A DNA stretch of 64,000 bases from Arhodomonas aquaeolei DSM 8974 (GCF_000374645.1 NZ_KB894805.1:1-64000), one strand, 5' to 3'; shown: positions 24,944 through 33,317, counted from the first letter of the stretch. Numbers and translations are program-made. The notes: generated by a model not told the origin, from the sequence alone.

Positions 24944-24953
24944 TCACAACCGG
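24917..24953 (-). terminator. Perfect 14-bp inverted repeat overlapping the regulator stop codon
   Basis: Arms at 24917-24930 and 24940-24953 are fully complementary around a 9-base loop. The right arm includes the stop codon (24944-24946) of the XRE-type regulator. There is no T-tract on either side, so it may act as a terminator or as an mRNA-stabilising 3' end. Confidence 0.55.
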
Positions 24954-25753
24954 AAACTGAACGCTGCCTCCTCCGGCTGCATCTCGTTGCGTACGCGCTC
25001 GCGGATGGCGGGGTCGATCCGCGGGTCGTCCAGGTCGTAGAGGCCGCAGCCGCGCAGGGTCTCGCGCAGGGGCACGTCGCGGCCGAGGTACTGGAGGATG
25101 ACGCGGTAGCAGGCGATGCCGCGGTCGGCCGTGCCGGTCACGCCGAGGGTCAGGCCCGGCATGAGCGAGGGCTGGTCGCGGTCCCGCGCGTAGAGGACGG
25201 TGAGCCACACCATTTTCCCCACGCTCGCCTCCCGCTCGAACATCAGCACGTTCTGCCCCGAGTGGACGAACAGGCCGTTGTACTTGAGCGTGGTCTGCCT
25301 GGGGTCGTCGGGGTAGCGCTCGATGTTGCGGCTGAACACGAAGCCGCTGTCCTCCGTCACCTGGATGAATCCCCGCATCAGCCGGCCCGGGTGCTCCGCC
25401 GGGCAGAAGTAGTTGTAATAGTAGCCGGTGTACTCGCGCAGCCGTTCGTGGCTGTCCGGGTTGAGCAGCAGGATGTCGCGCATGCGCTCGGAGATGGCGG
25501 AGAATTCGCCGGCCACCGGGCGCTTGACGGCCACGAGCCGCCGGAAGGTTTCGTGGTCCAGCAGCATCTCCGACTCCTCGAAGCCGAAGTAGTCGCTGAT
25601 GAGGCGCAGGCGCTGGAGTCCGGGCCGGCTGTCCCCCGAGAGATAGCGATGGAACTGCTGGCGATTCACACCGAGGCGGCGGCAGGTGTCGGCGATGGAG
25701 CGGGTGTAGCTGCACACCAGCCGGAGGTTGCGGGGGAAGTCGTCACTCGCCAT
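24944..25753 (-). CDS. XRE-type helix-turn-helix transcriptional regulator
   Basis: A 269-residue regulator. Residues ~10-60 form a Cro/CI-like helix-turn-helix (NLRLVCSYTRSIADTCRRLGVNRQQFHRYLSGDSRPGLQRLRLISDYFGF). The remaining ~200 residues are a sensor-like domain without a family name I can give (REYTGYYYNYFCPAEHPGRLMRGFIQVTED and LKYNGLFVHSGQNVLMFEREA suggest a beta-rich ligand fold). The ATG at 25753 has AGGTG eight bases upstream; the longer frame to 25783 begins inside the tandem repeat. It is divergent from the polyamine-family ABC operon, so it probably controls that operon and itself through the repeat at 25766-25785. Confidence 0.82.
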   Translation of the reverse strand: MASDDFPRNLRLVCSYTRSIADTCRRLGVNRQQFHRYLSGDSRPGLQRLRLISDYFGFEESEMLLDHETFRRLVAVKRPVAGEFSAISERMRDILLLNPDSHERLREYTGYYYNYFCPAEHPGRLMRGFIQVTEDSGFVFSRNIERYPDDPRQTTLKYNGLFVHSGQNVLMFEREASVGKMVWLTVLYARDRDQPSLMPGLTLGVTGTADRGIACYRVILQYLGRDVPLRETLRGCGLYDLDDPRIDPAIRERVRNEMQPEEAAFSFRL

Positions 25754-25765
25754 TTGGATGACACC

Positions 25766-25785
25766 TGTCGCATTATGTCGCATTA
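25766..25785. promoter_or_regulatory. Tandem 10-bp operator-like repeat
   Basis: The 10-mer tgtcgcatta occurs twice head-to-tail without a gap (25766-25775, 25776-25785) between the divergent regulator gene and the ABC operon. The spacing is one helical turn, as expected for side-by-side binding of a dimeric or cooperative regulator. Confidence 0.55.
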
Positions 25786-25938
25786 ACTATAACAGAGCGC
25801 GTCATATTGCGGTGCCGCATTCTGTTGCCGCGTCGCCACAACGCTCCATAGACTGCGATGAAGCCCGGGGAGCGTCGGTCGAGATCCGTGACCCGCAAGG
25901 CCGCCTTCAGAAACGACCCGCGGGGTCCGGAGGAATGC

Positions 25939-27015
25939 ATGTCCGAGAAACGTCCGTCGTCTTTGCCACTCGCCCGGGCCCTGGTGCTCGGCACCGCCGG
26001 CCTGGCCCTCGTGGCCGGTGCCTCGTTCCGCGCCAGCGCCGCGGATGACGTCCTGCGTGTGCTGACCTGGGAGGGGCTGGCGAACGACCAGTGGGTAAAG
26101 CCCTTCGAGGAGGCGCACGACGTCGAGGTCAAGCGCACCTACGTCGGCTCCAACGACGAGTACATGGCCAAGCTCGCCGCCGGCGACACGCAGTACGACG
26201 TGGTCGTGATCGTGAGCTCGCTGGCGCAGCCCGCCATCGACGCCGGCTTCGTCGAGCCGGTGGATCTGGACAGGATCCCGAATTTCGGACAGCTCTACCC
26301 GAGGTTCCAGAAGCTCGGCTTCCTGCGCCAGGACGGCCGCCAGTACGGCGTGCCCAATGACTGGGACGTGCTGCCGGTGACCGTCAACGCCGACGAGGTC
26401 GACGGCTGCAGCTTCGACGTGCTCTTCGACGACAGCTACAGCGGCCGGATCTCCATGTGGGACGACGTCGCCACCCTCGGCACCGTCGCCGCCTACATGG
26501 GCTACGACAACATCTGGACCCTCTCCGACGAGCAGCTCGAGAAGGTCAAGCAGAAGATGATCGAGCAGAAGCCGCTGGTGCGGACCTACTGGTCCACGGG
26601 CGGACAGATCACCCAGCTGTTCGCTAGCGGCGAGGTGGTGGCGACGCTGTCGTGGAGCTACGTGACCGAGCAGCTCAAGGACCAGGGCGTGAATGTCGTG
26701 CAGTGCACCCCCGAGCGCACCACCGCGTTCCTGGACTCCAACTTCATCGTCTCCGGCACCGAGCACCGCGATCTCGCCCACGCCTTCATAAACTACCTGA
26801 TCTCGCCGGAGGTCATGGCCCAGGTCTACGAGTCGAGCGGTTTCGGTGTCACCAACCCGAAGGCCGAGGCGCACCTGCCCGCGGAGGCGTTCGCCAAATC
26901 GATCATGGCCAGGGACGAGAGCTTCCGCCGCAACATCAACTTCTGGCGGGAGATCCCGCGTCGCGGTAAGTACCTCGAGGTCTGGAACGAGATCAAGGCG
27001 GCCAATGTTGACTGA
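25939..27015 (+). CDS. Polyamine-family ABC transporter substrate-binding protein
   Basis: Periplasmic receptor of 358 residues in the PotD/PotF-like class. A signal peptide covers residues 1-34 (GLALVAGASFRASA). The mature start VLRVLTWEGLANDQWVKPFEEAH is the typical LxxYxWxGYxxxxxxxxFE pattern, followed by YDVVVIVSSLAQPAIDAGFVEPVDLDRIPN and YGVPNDWDVLPVTVNAD. GGAGGA supports the ATG at 25939; an upstream frame from 25858 adds sequence without a signal. The gene overlaps the ATPase gene start. The ligand is not certain: this family also takes opines, amino-acid derivatives and other amines. The downstream cysteine hydrolase suggests an amide- or carbamoyl-containing amine. Confidence 0.88.
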   Translation: MSEKRPSSLPLARALVLGTAGLALVAGASFRASAADDVLRVLTWEGLANDQWVKPFEEAHDVEVKRTYVGSNDEYMAKLAAGDTQYDVVVIVSSLAQPAIDAGFVEPVDLDRIPNFGQLYPRFQKLGFLRQDGRQYGVPNDWDVLPVTVNADEVDGCSFDVLFDDSYSGRISMWDDVATLGTVAAYMGYDNIWTLSDEQLEKVKQKMIEQKPLVRTYWSTGGQITQLFASGEVVATLSWSYVTEQLKDQGVNVVQCTPERTTAFLDSNFIVSGTEHRDLAHAFINYLISPEVMAQVYESSGFGVTNPKAEAHLPAEAFAKSIMARDESFRRNINFWREIPRRGKYLEVWNEIKAANVD

Positions 27016-28120
27016 AACGGGTGAGGTGATCCGCCTCGATGGTGTCGCCAAGCGTTTCGGCGGGTTCGTCGCGCTGGACCATGTCGATCTCGACATCCGG
27101 CGCGGCGAGTTCCTGACGCTGCTCGGCGAGAGCGGCAGCGGCAAGACCACGACGCTGCGGATCATCAGCGGCTTCGAGGCGCCGAGCGAGGGGGCCGTCT
27201 ACATGAACGGCCAGTCCCTCAACGACGTCCCCGCGCACCGGCGGCGGGTGAACACCGTCTTCCAGGACTACGCGCTGTTCCCGCACATGAGCGTCGCGGA
27301 GAACGTCGGCTACGGCCTGCGCTTCGACGGCGTCGCCCGTGCCGAACGGCGGCGCCGGGCGGGGGAGATGCTCGAGCGCGTGGGGCTTGCGGGACGGATG
27401 GACGAATATCCGGACGCGCTGTCCGGCGGCCAGATGCAGCGCGTCGCGCTCGCCCGGGCGCTGATCAAGGAGCCCGAGGTGCTGCTCCTCGACGAGCCGC
27501 TCTCCGCGCTCGACGCCAAGCTCCGCCGCGGGCTGCAGCTCGAGCTCAAGCGCATGCAGCGCGACACCGGCATCACCTTCGTCTACGTCACCCACGACCA
27601 GGAGGAGGCGCTGGTGATGAGCGACCGCATCGCCGTGATGGAGAGCGGCCGCATCCGCCAGCTCGGCGCCCCCTCCGAGGTGTTCGAGCACCCGCGCTCG
27701 CTGTTCGTCGCGGAGTTCGTCGGTGCCTCCAACCGGTTCGAGGGCCGGGTGGTGGACGCCGCCGACGGCCGGGTGGTGGTGGATCTGCAGGACGGCGCCC
27801 GCATCGCCGCCGCCGCGGGGGCGGCGACGGACCTGCGCCCCGGTATGGCGGCCTGCCTGATCGTCCGTCCGGAGCACATCCAGTTCGCTACCGGACTCGC
27901 CGCGCGGGAGAATGTCGTCTCCGCCCGGCTGGAGGACATGGTCTACCTCGGGGTCGACCGCAAGCTCGTCCTCCGCGGGCCGGACGGCACCCGCATCGAG
28001 CTCCACGAGCGCGGCGAGCGCCTGCCCGGCGACATCGGCGAACGGCTCGGCACCACCGTGCTGCTCCAGCTGCCCGAGACGCAGCTGCATGCCTTTGCGC
28101 TGGAGGCGCGCGGTGAGTAG
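27005..28120 (+). CDS. Polyamine-family ABC transporter ATP-binding protein
   Basis: PotA-like ATPase of 371 residues. Walker A is GESGSGKT (41-48), the signature is LSGGQMQR (139-146), Walker B is VLLLDEP (159-165) and the switch His is in YVTHDQEEAL. The C-terminal ~110 residues form a TOBE regulatory domain, including CLIVRPEHIQF and VSARLEDMVYLGVDRKLVL. Length and domain order match spermidine/putrescine-type importers. The ATG at 27005 lies 11 bases inside the receptor gene, and the stop overlaps the first permease gene, so the operon is translationally coupled. It energises the two following permeases. Confidence 0.93.
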   Translation: MLTETGEVIRLDGVAKRFGGFVALDHVDLDIRRGEFLTLLGESGSGKTTTLRIISGFEAPSEGAVYMNGQSLNDVPAHRRRVNTVFQDYALFPHMSVAENVGYGLRFDGVARAERRRRAGEMLERVGLAGRMDEYPDALSGGQMQRVALARALIKEPEVLLLDEPLSALDAKLRRGLQLELKRMQRDTGITFVYVTHDQEEALVMSDRIAVMESGRIRQLGAPSEVFEHPRSLFVAEFVGASNRFEGRVVDAADGRVVVDLQDGARIAAAAGAATDLRPGMAACLIVRPEHIQFATGLAARENVVSARLEDMVYLGVDRKLVLRGPDGTRIELHERGERLPGDIGERLGTTVLLQLPETQLHAFALEARGE

Positions 28121-29039
28121 GGCCCAGGGCGTGGCCACGGCCGCCGGTGGTGCTGCCGTCGGTGCCCCTGCGGTGTCGCTGCTGCGGCGTCTCGGACGCC
28201 GCCGCCTGGAGCTCGCGTCCGGGGGCGCCGCACTGCTCTACACGCTGGTGTTCATCGTGCTGCCGTACGCGATGGTCGCGATCTTCAGCTTCTGGGAGAA
28301 GGACCTCTACACGATCCGTCCGGCACTGTCCGTGGACAACTACGCCAAGATCGCGGGCAGCGGCGTGTACGCCCACGTCATCGGCAACTCCGTGCTGGTG
28401 GCCACCACGGTCACGGTGGTCGCCTCGGTGCTCGGCTATGTGCTCGCCTACTACCTGGCCGTGTACGCCCGGCGCTGGCGCAATCTGCTGTTCTTCCTGC
28501 TGGTGGTGCCGCTGTGGACGAGCTTTCTGCTGCGCGCCTACATCTGGACCATCATCCTCGGCCGCGAGGGGATACTGAACACGCTGCTGGTGAACCTGGG
28601 GATCATCCAGGACCCGACCCCGCTGCTGCTCTACAACAAGTTCTCCATCTGCCTTGCGCTGATCTACATCTTCCTGCCTTTCGTGGCGCTGCCGGTGTAC
28701 GCCGCGCTGGAGAAGATCCCGCGCAGCTACATCGAGGCCAGCCGTGATCTGGGCTCGCCGCCGCTGCCGACCTTCAGGCACGTGGTCTTCCCGCTGACGG
28801 TGCCCGCGCTGGCGGCGGGGGCGACGGTGGTGTTCTGCCTGTCCTTCGGCGACTTCATCACGCCCAAGCTCCTCGGCGGCAGCTCCGACATCATGATCGC
28901 CAACGTCATCATCGAGCAGTTCGGCGCCGCCTTTAACTGGCCGTTCGGCAGCGCCCTCGCGGTGATCGTGCTGCTGGTGGTCTTCGCGCTGCTGGGCGTG
29001 ACCTCGCTCGTCGCCCGCGGCCTGGGGCGGAACGCATGA
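28113..29039 (+). CDS. Polyamine-family ABC transporter permease (PotB-like)
   Basis: First inner-membrane permease, 308 residues with six predicted spans; the first lies at about 38-60 (GGAALLYTLVFIVLPYAMVAIFSFW). The coupling helix to the ATPase is YIEASRDLGSPPLPTFRHVVFPLTVPAL (EAA loop), and SFGDFITPKLLGG is a PotB-type signature. It starts with GTG inside the end of the ATPase gene and overlaps the next permease by four bases (ATGA). The N-terminal ~30 residues are alanine/arginine-rich and probably cytoplasmic. Confidence 0.92.
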   Translation: MSRAQGVATAAGGAAVGAPAVSLLRRLGRRRLELASGGAALLYTLVFIVLPYAMVAIFSFWEKDLYTIRPALSVDNYAKIAGSGVYAHVIGNSVLVATTVTVVASVLGYVLAYYLAVYARRWRNLLFFLLVVPLWTSFLLRAYIWTIILGREGILNTLLVNLGIIQDPTPLLLYNKFSICLALIYIFLPFVALPVYAALEKIPRSYIEASRDLGSPPLPTFRHVVFPLTVPALAAGATVVFCLSFGDFITPKLLGGSSDIMIANVIIEQFGAAFNWPFGSALAVIVLLVVFALLGVTSLVARGLGRNA

Positions 29040-29842
29040 CTATGAATGCATCGACGTCCGGCAACGCGGCCCGGCGCCTGTTCACGGCGGCGGCCGCGGC
29101 GATATTCGCCTTCCTCTACCTGCCGCTGATCGTGTTGGTGGCTTTCTCCTTCCAGGAGAGCCGGATCCTCGCGTGGCCCATCGAGTCGTGGTCGCTGCAC
29201 TGGTACCGCGTGCTCTGGCAGGACGCGGAGATGATTGCGGCGGTGGGCAACAGCCTGTTCGTCGCCACCGCCTGCGTGGTCATCACCACCGTGGTGGGGG
29301 TGCCGCTGGCGCTGACCCTGCGCCGCCTCGGCGGCGGCATGCGCACCGGCGTGGAGCGCGCGCTGCTGCTGCCGCTGATCATCCCCCAGCTGATCACCGG
29401 CCTGGCGCTGCTGATCATCCTCCACCGGGTGGACGTGGGCCTGTCGCTGGGCACGGTGATCCTCGGCCAGAGCCTGGTGTGGATGCCCATCGTGGTGACC
29501 CAGGTGCTCGCGCGGCTGGAACGGGTCAACCCGAACCTGGAGAAGGCGAGCATGGATCTGGGCGCGGGCATGTGGCAGACGTTCTTCCTGGTGACGCTGC
29601 CCTCCATCCGCACCGCGATCATCGGCAGCGCGCTGCTGGTGTTCACGCTCTCCTTCGACGAACTGCCGGTAACGTTCTTCCTCACCGGCTCACGCAATAC
29701 GCTGCCGATGCATATCTGGTCGATGCTGCGGATCGGGATCACCCCCGAGATCAACGCCATCGCCACGGTGACCGTCGGCGTATCCATCATCCTCATCCTG
29801 GCCGGAATCCGGCTGCTTGCGCGCGAGCGCGGGAGGCCCTGA
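29036..29842 (+). CDS. Polyamine-family ABC transporter permease (PotC-like)
   Basis: Second permease, 268 residues with six spans; the first lies at about 17-38 (AAAAAIFAFLYLPLIVLVAFSF). Typical segments are WSLHWYRVLW, NSLFVATACVVITTVVGVPLA, the EAA loop EKASMDLGAGMWQTFFLVTLPSIRTAI, and FTLSFDELPVTFFLTG. It pairs with the preceding permease, whose stop codon it overlaps. The cysteine hydrolase gene follows after four bases, which ties the imported compound to that enzyme. Confidence 0.92.
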   Translation: MTMNASTSGNAARRLFTAAAAAIFAFLYLPLIVLVAFSFQESRILAWPIESWSLHWYRVLWQDAEMIAAVGNSLFVATACVVITTVVGVPLALTLRRLGGGMRTGVERALLLPLIIPQLITGLALLIILHRVDVGLSLGTVILGQSLVWMPIVVTQVLARLERVNPNLEKASMDLGAGMWQTFFLVTLPSIRTAIIGSALLVFTLSFDELPVTFFLTGSRNTLPMHIWSMLRIGITPEINAIATVTVGVSIILILAGIRLLARERGRP

Positions 29843-29846
29843 ACCG

Positions 29847-30557
29847 ATGACCAACGCCCTGTCCCCGCTGTTCGACCTCGTCCCTGCGGTCGACCTGTCA
29901 CGCCGTGAGCGCATGGCGCTGCTGATCATCGACATGCAGTACCACGACGCCTCACCCGCCCGCGGCCTCGGCCGGGCGATCGAGGCGGTCGCCCCGGGCG
30001 CGATGGACTACTACAACGAGCGCCTGGAAGGTGTCACCGTGCCTGCCATCCGCCGGATGCTGGAGTTCTTCCGCGGCGAGGGGATCGCGGTGGTGCACCT
30101 GGTGCTCGGCTCGCGCTACCAGGACCTGCGCGAGTGCCCGCCGCGCTTTCGCGAGTGGACGCGCAACCTGGAGCGCGTCACCGGTGCGCGGGACATCTGG
30201 TGGTCCGGCAATCCGGATTTCGCGGTCCGTGACGAGCTGGCCCCGATCGAGGGCGAGACCGTGGTGCGCAAGACCACCAACGGCGGCTTCAACGGCAGCG
30301 GCCTTGATGACGTCCTCCGCCGCATGGGCATCGATACCTTGGTGGTCGCCGGCGTGGTGACCAGCGCCTGCGTGGAGACTACCGTGCGCGATGCCGCCGA
30401 CCGCGGCTATCACTGCGCCCTCGTCGATGACGCCACCGCCGACTATGATCCGGAGATGCACCGTGCGACGCTCAAGGCCTTCTCCCTCAACTTCGGCCGG
30501 GTGGTGGACTCCGCCGACGCGCTGATCGAGGCGGTGGATCGGGGGGCGAGCGTCTAG
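29847..30557 (+). CDS. Isochorismatase-family cysteine hydrolase
   Basis: A 236-residue hydrolase with the isochorismatase-like fold and an apparently complete triad: Asp in ALLIIDMQYHD, Lys in TVVRKTTNGGF and the nucleophilic Cys in VVTSACVETTVRDAADRG. Family members hydrolyse nicotinamide, ureidoacrylate, biuret, N-carbamoylsarcosine, maleamate and similar amides; the cysteine distinguishes it from true isochorismatases. The exact substrate is not readable. It directly follows the ABC permease genes (4-base gap), so it probably processes the imported compound, releasing ammonia or a carbamoyl group. The ATG at 29847 is chosen because it clears the permease stop; a frame from 29817 would overlap it. 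Confidence 0.88.
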   Translation: MTNALSPLFDLVPAVDLSRRERMALLIIDMQYHDASPARGLGRAIEAVAPGAMDYYNERLEGVTVPAIRRMLEFFRGEGIAVVHLVLGSRYQDLRECPPRFREWTRNLERVTGARDIWWSGNPDFAVRDELAPIEGETVVRKTTNGGFNGSGLDDVLRRMGIDTLVVAGVVTSACVETTVRDAADRGYHCALVDDATADYDPEMHRATLKAFSLNFGRVVDSADALIEAVDRGASV

Positions 30558-30569
30558 CGCCCGGGTCTC

Positions 30570-31475
30570 CTACCGGCTCATGGCGTGGAAGCGCTCGATG
30601 ACGTGCTCGGCGAGGGCGTCCGCGGCGCTGCCGCGGCCGGGGGCGCGCAGGAGCTGGATCCGGTAGGCCCCGAGGGGCGGCAGACCGGCATCCGCGTCCA
30701 GCACGCGCAGGGGCGGGCGGATCAGGCTCCGGGGGAAGGGGGCCACCGCGAGATCGGAGAGCATCGCCGCCTCCTGGGCGGCGCAGTGCTCGCTGGTGTA
30801 GGCGATGCGGTAGTCCCGGCCGCTGCGGTCCAGCGCCTCCAGCGCCATCGCCCGCCAGGCGCAGCCGTGTTCGGCCAGGGCCAGGGGCAACGGCGTTCGC
30901 CCCGCGCAGACACCGCCCTCGCGGCCTGCCCAGACCAGGTGTTCGCTGTAGACCACCTCGCCGCGGCGATCCTCCTGCCCCTCGTTGCTAGCGGTCATCA
31001 GCAGCAGGTCCAGCTCGCCGGCATCCAGGCGTTCCAGCAGATCCCCGCTGCGGCCCACGCGCACCGTGACCTGCACCGCCGGGTGGGTGCGCGCGAAGCG
31101 CGATAGCACGCCGGGCAGGATCCGGGTGCCAGCGTCGTCCGGCGTGCCCAGGCTCACCGAGCCGTCCACGGCAGGGGAGAGGAACCGCGACACCGCCTCT
31201 TCGTTGAGCTCCAGCAGCCGCCGGGCATAGCCGAGCAGGGCCTCGCCCTCCGGCGTGAGCCGCGTGCGCCGCGGCTCACGGACGAACACCGCCCGACCCA
31301 GCGTCTCCTCCAGGCGCTTGATCTGCATGCTCACCGCCGCCGGCGTGCGGAAGACCTGCCGTGCCGCCCGGGTGAAGCTGCCGGTCTCTGCGATGGCGAC
31401 GAAGGTGCGCAGCACGTCGTGCTCCAGCAGCGGCAGTGCCCCGGCGGCGGGGCGGGACTCCGGATGGGCGCTCAT
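30570..31475 (-). CDS. LysR family transcriptional regulator
   Basis: A 301-residue LysR protein. The N-terminal winged helix is at about 18-75 (LLEHDVLRTFVAIAETGSFTRAARQVFRTPAAVSMQIKRLEETLGRAVFVREPRRTRLTPEGE). It is followed by the linker helix and a two-lobe effector domain beginning SVSLGTPDDAGTRILPGVLSRF. It is transcribed divergently from the small DUF1127 gene across an AT-rich 132-base gap, an arrangement often seen for this pair, so DUF1127 is its probable target. Its 3' end faces the cysteine hydrolase gene with only 12 bases between them. Confidence 0.9.
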   Translation of the reverse strand: MSAHPESRPAAGALPLLEHDVLRTFVAIAETGSFTRAARQVFRTPAAVSMQIKRLEETLGRAVFVREPRRTRLTPEGEALLGYARRLLELNEEAVSRFLSPAVDGSVSLGTPDDAGTRILPGVLSRFARTHPAVQVTVRVGRSGDLLERLDAGELDLLLMTASNEGQEDRRGEVVYSEHLVWAGREGGVCAGRTPLPLALAEHGCAWRAMALEALDRSGRDYRIAYTSEHCAAQEAAMLSDLAVAPFPRSLIRPPLRVLDADAGLPPLGAYRIQLLRAPGRGSAADALAEHVIERFHAMSR

Positions 31476-31484
31476 GGCATTTCC

Positions 31485-31532
31485 GTTAACAAAAACTGAA
31501 AGGCGAATTTATTCCTTTTTGTTTGAGTTAAC
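31485..31532. promoter_or_regulatory. AT-rich divergent control region with paired GTTAAC sites
   Basis: The hexamer gttaac occurs at 31485-31490 and 31527-31532, flanking an AT-rich block that also contains aaaaact and tttttgttt in opposing orientation. The block lies between the divergent LysR and DUF1127 genes, where LysR binding and both promoters are expected. Confidence 0.4.
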
Positions 31533-31607
31533 AATGTCCGCGGCACATGCTCTCCCCAACAGTCACGGAGGCGCCGGACAGGCGCTACCACCGGGGAGGC
31601 AAGCGCA

Positions 31608-31874
31608 ATGGCCGTCCACCACGATACGCCGAACACCACCGAATGCGCCCGCCGGGGCGGGTCCGCACCGTCGTCCTCCGCGGGGCTCGTCGGTGCGCTG
31701 CGCGATGCCGTGCGGCGCCGTCTCCGGGCGTGGCGGACCCGTCTTGCCCTGAACCGGGTGATGGACATGGATGACCACCTGCTCAGGGACATTGGTGTCA
31801 CCCGGCAGCACGTGTGCCGTGCCGTGGATCGGGCGGGCCGCCGCGGTCGTGGGCAGGACCTGTGCAGGCGTTGA
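31608..31874 (+). CDS. DUF1127 domain-containing protein
   Basis: An 88-residue, strongly basic protein. The last ~45 residues are a DUF1127 (YjiS-like) motif: RRRLRAWRTRLALNRVMDMDDHLLRDIGVTRQHV, with the family hallmark D-x-x-L-L-x-D-I-G. Small DUF1127 proteins elsewhere have been linked to phosphate, polyamine or RNA-related regulation, but no role can be asserted here. The N-terminal ~35 residues are serine/alanine-rich and probably disordered. The ATG follows GGGGAGGCAAGCGCA. It is divergent from the LysR gene and just upstream of the Fur-box-preceded iron operon. Confidence 0.85.
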   Translation: MAVHHDTPNTTECARRGGSAPSSSAGLVGALRDAVRRRLRAWRTRLALNRVMDMDDHLLRDIGVTRQHVCRAVDRAGRRGRGQDLCRR

Positions 31875-31883
31875 ATATGCGAT

Positions 31884-31898
31884 AGCGAATAATTATCA
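31884..31898 (+). promoter_or_regulatory. Fur box upstream of the siderophore uptake operon
   Basis: The 7-1-7 pattern AGCGAAT-a-ATTATCA matches TGATAAT-n-ATTATCA at 11 of 14 positions, with the right arm perfect. It lies in an AT-rich patch 159 bases before the DUF2218 gene and after the DUF1127 gene, the expected place for iron-dependent repression of the fec-type operon. Confidence 0.65.
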
Positions 31899-32056
31899 TT
31901 TGTTAACGTATCCGTGCGGCCCTGCCTTCGCCCGCGGGGAGGCCTTTGCGGGCGGCTCCGTGTGCAGTGGGGAGCGGCGAAGGGTGGACTTTAAGGGTCC
32001 GCCGCTCCGCCGGTCCCGCCGCACGTCCACTCCGCCATCCACCAGGGAGCGTGATC

Positions 32057-32344
32057 ATGGTCACCACCCGCGCCACCGTTACCACCGAGAAGCCCGCCGT
32101 GAATCTCAAGAAACTCTGCCGACACTTCGGCCACAAGGTCGAGGCCCGCTTCGACGACGAGCGCGGCGAGGTCCATTTCCCCTTCGGCGATATCGAGATG
32201 GCGGCGGGCGAGGGCGTGCTGGTCCTCTCCGGCCGGGCTGGCGACGGCGAGTCCCTGGCGCGTCTCGAGCAGGTGGTGGGTGACCACCTGGTGCGTTTTG
32301 CCTGGAAGGAGTCGCTGCAGGTCGACTGGCGGCGCGACGCCTGA
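32057..32344 (+). CDS. DUF2218 domain-containing protein
   Basis: A 95-residue cytoplasmic protein of the DUF2218 family (LKKLCRHFGHKVEARFDDERGEVHFPFGDIEMAAGEGVLVLSG, ending LVRFAWKESLQVDW). Members are repeatedly found with siderophore uptake or siderophore-interacting proteins, but their biochemical function is not established. The ATG at 32057 has AGGGAGCGTGATC upstream; a longer frame from 31946 would start inside the leader. It is first in the Fur-box-preceded operon, 25 bases before the binding-protein gene. Confidence 0.85.
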   Translation: MVTTRATVTTEKPAVNLKKLCRHFGHKVEARFDDERGEVHFPFGDIEMAAGEGVLVLSGRAGDGESLARLEQVVGDHLVRFAWKESLQVDWRRDA

Positions 32345-32369
32345 CGTTGGCCGACGGGAGATCTGACCC

Positions 32370-33317
32370 ATGCAGCAGACAGCAGCGGCCGAGCGTATCC
32401 ACGGTATCCTTGCGATGACGCTGGTTTTCATGGTCGCCCTCGCGGCGACCCCGGTGGCGGACGCGCGCACGGTGGTGACGGCCTACGGAGAGGTCGATAT
32501 CGACGGTACGCCGCAGCGCGTTGTCACCCTCTACGAGGGCGCACTGGACGCCGCCCTGGCGGTGGATGTCGCGCCGGTGGGTGCGGTCACCACCCGCGGG
32601 GGCGATGGCGTCGCGGGCTATATCCAGGATCGCGCCGGGGATGTGGCCATCGTCGGTACGCCCCGGGAGACGAACGTCGAGGCGGTGCTCGCGCAGCGCC
32701 CCGACCTGATCCTGGCCTCGCCGCGGCTGCCGCGGGCGCAGTATGAACTGCTCTCCGGTATCGCACCGACGGTGGTCCCGGATGTTCAGGGCTTCCGCGC
32801 CGATGCCTGGAAGGACGAGGCGCAGCTCTACGCCCGTGCGCTCGGGCAGACGCCGGCCATGGACGAGGCGATTGCGCGCGTGGAGAACCGCGCTGCGCGG
32901 ATCGCGTCCGCGGTGACCGGGCGTTACAACGCCGATGACCGCACCGCCTATCTCGTCCGCTGGATGCCGCAGGGGCCCATGGTGATGTCGTCTAGGCTGT
33001 TCGCCACCGGGCTGCTCGGCGCTGCCGGTTTCGACGTGGAGACCGCCGGACTGGTCGGCGGGGACCGCCCCCACAGCGACCCCCTCAGCCTGGAGGCGCT
33101 GTCGCGCATCGACGGCGACTGGCTCTTCCTCGCCACCCTCAACGCCGACGGCCGCGAGGCCCTGGACGCGGCCCGTACCTCGCCGGCGTTCCGGCGACTC
33201 GACGTCGTCCGGCGCGAGCGCGTGGTCCCCGTGGACGGTCAGCTCTGGACCAGCGCGTCCGGGCCGCTCGCCGCAGAGGCGGTGCTGGACGACATCGAGG
33301 CGGCGGTCCTGCAGTGA
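32370..33317 (+). CDS. Iron-siderophore ABC transporter substrate-binding protein (FecB-like)
   Basis: Periplasmic receptor of 315 residues with a type III binding-protein fold. A signal peptide is at about residues 1-32 (MTLVFMVALAATPVADA). N-lobe motifs RVVTLYEGALDAALAVDVAPVGAV and AVLAQRPDLILASPR are typical of FecB/FhuD-like proteins, and the long connecting helix region begins about residue 175. The C-lobe includes LSLEALSRIDGDWLFL. The siderophore type cannot be decided. It is tightly coupled to the permease genes (4-base overlap with the next). No TonB-dependent receptor is in the window. Confidence 0.88.
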   Translation: MQQTAAAERIHGILAMTLVFMVALAATPVADARTVVTAYGEVDIDGTPQRVVTLYEGALDAALAVDVAPVGAVTTRGGDGVAGYIQDRAGDVAIVGTPRETNVEAVLAQRPDLILASPRLPRAQYELLSGIAPTVVPDVQGFRADAWKDEAQLYARALGQTPAMDEAIARVENRAARIASAVTGRYNADDRTAYLVRWMPQGPMVMSSRLFATGLLGAAGFDVETAGLVGGDRPHSDPLSLEALSRIDGDWLFLATLNADGREALDAARTSPAFRRLDVVRRERVVPVDGQLWTSASGPLAAEAVLDDIEAAVLQ

